A stretch of DNA of 19,351 nucleotides, taken from NCBI GenBank assembly GCA_002453165.1, contig DKGH01000068.1, positions 1 through 19,351 of the forward strand. The letters are read 5' to 3'. The translations under genes were made by a program, and so were the position numbers. The DNA comes from Verrucomicrobia bacterium UBA6775. GTDB taxonomy: Bacteria; Verrucomicrobiota; Verrucomicrobiia; Limisphaerales; UBA1096. Of this stretch, positions 16,176-19,351 are shown in pieces. Under the pieces are notes generated by a model, which saw only the letters and a list, made by a program, of their open reading frames with translations, was not told the DNA's origin and made no database searches. The first letter of the stretch is position 1. Each line of letters starts with the position of its first letter.

Positions 16176-17471
16176 GTGAACATAGCCATAATTGGTACCG
16201 GATATGTCGGTTTGGTGACCGGCACCTGTTTTGCCGAGGTGGGGCACAATGTGGTTTGTGTCGACTGCGACGAGGACAAGGTCAAGCTGCTGCAAGGCGG
16301 TGGGATACCGATCTACGAACCGGGGCTCGAGGAGATGGTCAAAAAGAATGTTGCCGAAGGGCGATTGTCTTTTACAGCCAGCACATCCGATGGGGTGGAG
16401 AAATCGGACGTCATTTTCATTGCCGTCCCGACACCTCCGCTCGAGGACGGATCGGTCGACCTGAGTTTCATCGAGCTTGTGGCGCGAGATATCGCCAACG
16501 CCATGACCTCGTACAAGATTATCGTCGACAAAAGTACGGTGCCGGTGAAGACCGGAGAAAAAGTTGCCGAGACGATCAAGCGATATTGCAAGGCGGATTG
16601 CGAATTCGATGTCATCAGCAACCCGGAATTTTTGAGGGAAGGCTTTGCGGTTGAAGACTTGATGAAGCCGGATCGCATTGTCGTGGGCTCTGCCTCGGAT
16701 CGACCTAATGAGTCGATGCGCGCTATTTATGAGCCTTTCAACGCCCCGATAATTTTCACGGACATCAACTCAGCGGAGTTGATCAAGCACGCGGCCAACT
16801 CATTTTTGGCGATGAAAATCTCCTACATAAACGCCGTGGCGGCCATCTGTGAGGCTTCCGGTGCGAATGTCGAGGAGGTGGCCAATGGCATCGGGATGGA
16901 CGACCGGATCGGGCGCAGATTCCTCAACGCCTCGCTTGGTTTTGGCGGAAGTTGTTTTCCGAAAGACTTGAGTGCCTTCATTCGCATCAGCGACGAATTG
17001 GGGTATGACTTCGGCCTGCTCAAGGAGGTGCAAAAGATAAATGCCGGCCAGATGGATCGGTTTCTCAAAAAGATCACTGACACGCTTTGGATATTGAAGG
17101 ACAAAACCATCGGAGTGCTGGGCTTGGCTTTCAAGCAGAACACGGATGATGTCCGCATGTCACCGGCAATTGATATTTGCCAGCGTCTGTTGAAGGAGGG
17201 CGCTTCCCTGCGTGTGTTTGATCCCAAGGCGATGGAGAAGGCCAAGGAGTTACTCCCCGCGGAGGGGGTCACATACATTGACGAGATGAACGAAGTTGGG
17301 GAGGGGTGTGATGCACTCGTGGTGGCAACGGAGTGGCCTCAGTTCAAGGAATTGAACTTGGCCAAGGCCAAGGAGGGTATGACTTCTCCGATTCTTTTCG
17401 ACGGACGGAATCTGTTTGATCCGTCCGAGATGGAGCAACTGGGCTTCACCTACAAGAGCATTGGTCGATAA
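16176..17471 (+). CDS. ugd: UDP-glucose 6-dehydrogenase
   Basis: A 431-residue enzyme oxidising UDP-glucose to UDP-glucuronate with two NAD+, supplying polysaccharide and envelope glycan synthesis in the cytoplasm. The NAD fingerprint GTGYVG is at 7-12. DKSTVPVKTGE, NPEFLREGFAVEDLMKPDRIVVG and the catalytic-cysteine motif GFGGSCFPKD with C260 are intact, as are GLAFKQNTDDVRMSPA and the C-terminal UDP-binding domain ending in FDGRNLFDP. The start is GTG at 16176, since the family begins MNIAIIGTGYVG and no ATG fits. A GDP-mannose dehydrogenase is less likely by length and motifs. Its 3' end overlaps the next gene. One palindrome core lies near its end (17357-17366). Confidence 0.95.
   Translation: MNIAIIGTGYVGLVTGTCFAEVGHNVVCVDCDEDKVKLLQGGGIPIYEPGLEEMVKKNVAEGRLSFTASTSDGVEKSDVIFIAVPTPPLEDGSVDLSFIELVARDIANAMTSYKIIVDKSTVPVKTGEKVAETIKRYCKADCEFDVISNPEFLREGFAVEDLMKPDRIVVGSASDRPNESMRAIYEPFNAPIIFTDINSAELIKHAANSFLAMKISYINAVAAICEASGANVEEVANGIGMDDRIGRRFLNASLGFGGSCFPKDLSAFIRISDELGYDFGLLKEVQKINAGQMDRFLKKITDTLWILKDKTIGVLGLAFKQNTDDVRMSPAIDICQRLLKEGASLRVFDPKAMEKAKELLPAEGVTYIDEMNEVGEGCDALVVATEWPQFKELNLAKAKEGMTSPILFDGRNLFDPSEMEQLGFTYKSIGR
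17357..17366. repeat. Iterated palindrome, 10-bp core
   Basis: CTTGGCCAAG in ugd, read as N-L-A-K; first copy after a gap of more than 6 kb. Confidence 0.7.
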
Positions 17472-17868
17472 GCCGATCGAGGTTGCTGCCGGTTTGGTTT
17501 TCCGCAACGGGAAACTGCTCATAACCAAGCGCCAGGAGGGGAGCCACTTGGCGGGGTTATGGGAGTTTCCCGGCGGCAAACGAGAAGCGAACGAAACCAT
17601 TGAGCGGTGTCTCCACCGTGAACTAAGAGAAGAACTTGGGATTGAAGTGGCGCTTGGCCAAGCGCTGGAATCTGTGACGCACAAGTACTCTGTTAAGACT
17701 GTACAAATAACCTTCTTTTTAGCCCGCTTGGCCAAGGGTGAACCAAGGGCCATCGAGTGCGCCGGCCTCGAATGGGTGACACGCGAAAACTTGGCCAAGT
17801 TTCAATTCCCTGCAGCAGATCAACGGCTTATTTCCAGATTGGTTGACGATCCTTCTTTTTGGGTGTAA
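17461..17868 (+). CDS. mutT: NUDIX hydrolase, MutT type (8-oxo-dGTP diphosphatase-like)
   Basis: A 135-residue protein close to the ~130 of MutT, which sanitises oxidised dGTP. The complete NUDIX box GKREANETIERCLHRELREE-LGI fits G-x5-E-x7-REUxEExGU. The start of the domain (PIEVAAGLVFRNGKLLITKR) and WEFPGGK also match MutT-type enzymes. No ATG fits: TTG at 17461 gives a normal N-terminus and overlaps the ugd stop by 11 bp, so translation is probably coupled. A further in-frame TTG at 17416 would add 15 residues read from the ugd tail. Other NUDIX substrates cannot be excluded. The gene holds three iterated palindromes in 150 bp (17650, 17725, 17790), the highest density in the window. Confidence 0.88.
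   Translation: MVDKPIEVAAGLVFRNGKLLITKRQEGSHLAGLWEFPGGKREANETIERCLHRELREELGIEVALGQALESVTHKYSVKTVQITFFLARLAKGEPRAIECAGLEWVTRENLAKFQFPAADQRLISRLVDDPSFWV
17650..17665. repeat. Iterated palindrome, 16-bp perfect (14-mer plus one base each side)
   Basis: GCGCTTGGCCAAGCGC, the longest exact form of this palindrome apart from the 664-683 double form; inside mutT, read as A-L-G-Q-A-L. Confidence 0.9.
17725..17736. repeat. Iterated palindrome, 12 of 14 bases
   Basis: CGCTTGGCCAAG followed by GG, inside mutT, read as R-L-A-K-G. Confidence 0.75.
17790..17799. repeat. Iterated palindrome, 10-bp core
   Basis: CTTGGCCAAG inside mutT, read as N-L-A-K-F. Confidence 0.7.
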
Positions 17869-18009
17869 TAATAGCCCGTGTTTTACGTCAGTTGTCGAAA
17901 TAACTTAATATTTTTGAGTTGGAGTCGATACTGACTGCGAAGGAGTGCTAAATAATGTGGTGTGCAGCCATGATACTCTGGAAGCTTAGAATAGCGTCCA
18001 TGACGGAAG
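17869..18009. other. Gap between mutT and the zinc-ribbon gene
   Basis: 141 bp, moderately AT-rich at 17875-17920, likely to hold the promoter of the next gene. A strong Shine-Dalgarno AAGGAG at 17940-17945 stands 9 bp before ATG 17955, but that frame overlaps the zinc-ribbon gene in another phase and ends at 18179. No terminator hairpin or iterated palindrome was seen. Confidence 0.45.
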
Positions 18010-19351
18010 ATGGCAAAGCTACTGGACATTTTCGCCTGCAAGGAATGCAATCGAGCGATTTTTCTGAATCTGGAGGATCGTGCGGCGGATCATTTTGTCT
18101 GCCCGCATTGCCAGCACGATCAGGGTCGGGAGGAGGCGATGCAATCCTACGAAGCCGAATTGGCGGCGCAAAAGGATGAGGCACCTGCTTCTGTTGAGGA
18201 CCCTCCAAACTATCCGGATGTATTGGCGTGTGGCAGTTGTGACCAGGCAATTAAACTCAGCGCGGAGGAGCAGTCCAATGATACGTTAAACTGCCCGAGC
18301 TGTGCAGCGGCGTTGCCGCCGGCAATTCCTGCCCCTACGAAGGTTGAGTCAAAACCGAAGGAGAGCACATCTGCGAAGCCGGATGGATCGGCGAAGCAGA
18401 AAACGAAGACGAAAGCTGCAGATGCCAGCGATCCTGAGCCGGCACAGGAACTGCCGGAATTGATTCCATGCGACGGATGCGAACGCGCAATATTCGTGTC
18501 GAAAGAGGATCGAACGGCCGGGTCTGTCCAATGCGGCCATTGTGGGCATCAGCACGGAAGTGACGCGCTAAAACAAATTGCCGGCGAACAGGCGTCCAGA
18601 ACCGAGGGGGAGAGTGTGACCGAGGCGGTGGTCGAGCCGGCTTTTCCAGAATTACTGGAGTGCCCGGATTGTCAACGGGCGATAAAGTTGTTGCCTGACC
18701 AACGAGACGATTCCAGTACGAACTGCCCTTACTGCGAAACCACCATTACGCCACCTGAACATGAACCGATTATCGAGGAGGCAAAAGCAGCCGTAGAGCC
18801 GTTGTTGGTTGAACCAGAAGAGTCGGCAGTTACCGAAACTGAAACCGAGTCGGTGGAATCAGTTTTGTTTGAGGGCGATGTGCCGGAAGTGTCTGATGAG
18901 ACACCTCAAGTAGATGGATTGGCGGGCGATGAATCAGTTTCTCTATTCGAGGACGAGGGCGGCCCGAGCGATGATTCCGAGGAGGTGGCGCCTCTGATAT
19001 CGGGCGAGGCGGATTCTGGGGACGAGGCATTGTTTGATGACGGGGAGCCTGAAGGTGGACAACTGGAAGAGGGGCAGGAGGCGGATGAGGCGGACACTAG
19101 TCTGCTGGAAAGCATAATCGAGACGAGTCGAAATCAGTCGCTCATGCCGGAATGCTTCAATTGCCCCAAATGTGAGACTGATATCGCCCTCCCGGAGGTG
19201 GAGCGAATGATGGGGCTTTGCTTCTGTCCGGAGTGCGAAGAGTTAATCGACTCGAATACAGCCCAGGCCAACGTGCCTGAAAAACCGGAAGCCGATGATG
19301 ATGAAGGGGCTGACGGTGAACAGCCCGAGCCTGTGGTTGGGGAAGGCGAAC
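18010..19351 (+). CDS. Unrecognised protein with five zinc ribbons and acidic linkers (cut by window edge)
   Basis: An open frame of 447 codons from ATG 18010 to the right edge. I do not recognise the protein as a whole. It contains five treble-clef/zinc-ribbon-like units, each exactly CxxC-x17-CxxC: C10-C13/C31-C34, C74-C77/C95-C98, C154-C157/C175-C178, C218-C221/C239-C242 and C385-C388/C406-C409. After the first CxxC, units 1-4 share a polar pair then A-I-F/K-L/V (NRAIFL, DQAIKL, ERAIFV, QRAIKL), resembling MJ0042-type zinc fingers. Linkers are Glu/Asp/Pro/Ala-rich, with a Lys-rich stretch at 112-136 and a very acidic, probably disordered 142-residue linker before unit 5. No signal peptide or membrane segment is visible in this part. 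A tga at 18001-18003 blocks earlier starts; GGAAG abuts the ATG without normal spacing. Function unknown. Confidence 0.82.
   Translation, partial: MAKLLDIFACKECNRAIFLNLEDRAADHFVCPHCQHDQGREEAMQSYEAELAAQKDEAPASVEDPPNYPDVLACGSCDQAIKLSAEEQSNDTLNCPSCAAALPPAIPAPTKVESKPKESTSAKPDGSAKQKTKTKAADASDPEPAQELPELIPCDGCERAIFVSKEDRTAGSVQCGHCGHQHGSDALKQIAGEQASRTEGESVTEAVVEPAFPELLECPDCQRAIKLLPDQRDDSSTNCPYCETTITPPEHEPIIEEAKAAVEPLLVEPEESAVTETETESVESVLFEGDVPEVSDETPQVDGLAGDESVSLFEDEGGPSDDSEEVAPLISGEADSGDEALFDDGEPEGGQLEEGQEADEADTSLLESIIETSRNQSLMPECFNCPKCETDIALPEVERMMGLCFCPECEELIDSNTAQANVPEKPEADDDEGADGEQPEPVVGEGE

Overview
This is a high-G+C bacterial chromosome segment (about 60% G+C by spot counts), densely coding, with one AT-rich exception. 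The gene set includes a secreted FGly-type sulfatase, a UxaE-type epimerase, a xylonate-dehydratase-like enzyme and an acidic multi-zinc-ribbon protein. That mix resembles Planctomycetes-Verrucomicrobia-type bacteria; this placement is an inference and no rRNA is present to test it.

Layout: (1) 1-884 (-), the N-terminal two thirds of histidinol dehydrogenase hisD, running off the left edge, divergent from (2) 1038-4307 (+), a large SNF2-family ATPase. (3) 4338-8040 is a sugar/sugar-acid block: a zinc alcohol dehydrogenase (+), a convergent SDR oxidoreductase (-), and a divergent IlvD/EDD-family dehydratase (+) that looks like a pentonate dehydratase. (4) 8074-9485 (+) holds RNase PH and a histidine phosphatase. 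(5) 9489-11027 (-) is an exported sulfatase, and 11157-12401 (+) a tagaturonate epimerase-like protein. (6) 12402-15494 is a sharply AT-rich segment carrying a complete aconitase B gene, probably acquired from elsewhere. (7) 15495-17868 (+) holds a membrane-anchored TPR-like protein, UDP-glucose 6-dehydrogenase and an overlapping MutT-type NUDIX hydrolase. (8) From 18010 to the right edge is an unrecognised protein with five regularly built zinc ribbons (CxxC-x17-CxxC).

The most striking non-gene signal is a highly iterated palindrome, CGCTTGGCCAAGCG. I count six exact 14-mers and 16 copies of the 8-bp core TTGGCCAA by eye, where about 0.3 core copies would be expected with equal base frequencies. 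Copies lie in genes on both strands, where they are read as LAK or LGQ(A), and in the short gaps between genes, including just before start codons. None occurs in the AT-rich acnB segment. This resembles in principle the HIP1 palindrome of cyanobacteria, but the sequence is different and I do not recognise it.

No gene-free stretch exceeds about 212 bases. I see no tRNA, rRNA, CRISPR array, insertion sequence or convincing rho-independent terminator. The dehydratase, the two dehydrogenases, the epimerase and the sulfatase could serve the use of a sulfated or acidic polysaccharide, but the exact sugar cannot be read from sequence alone.
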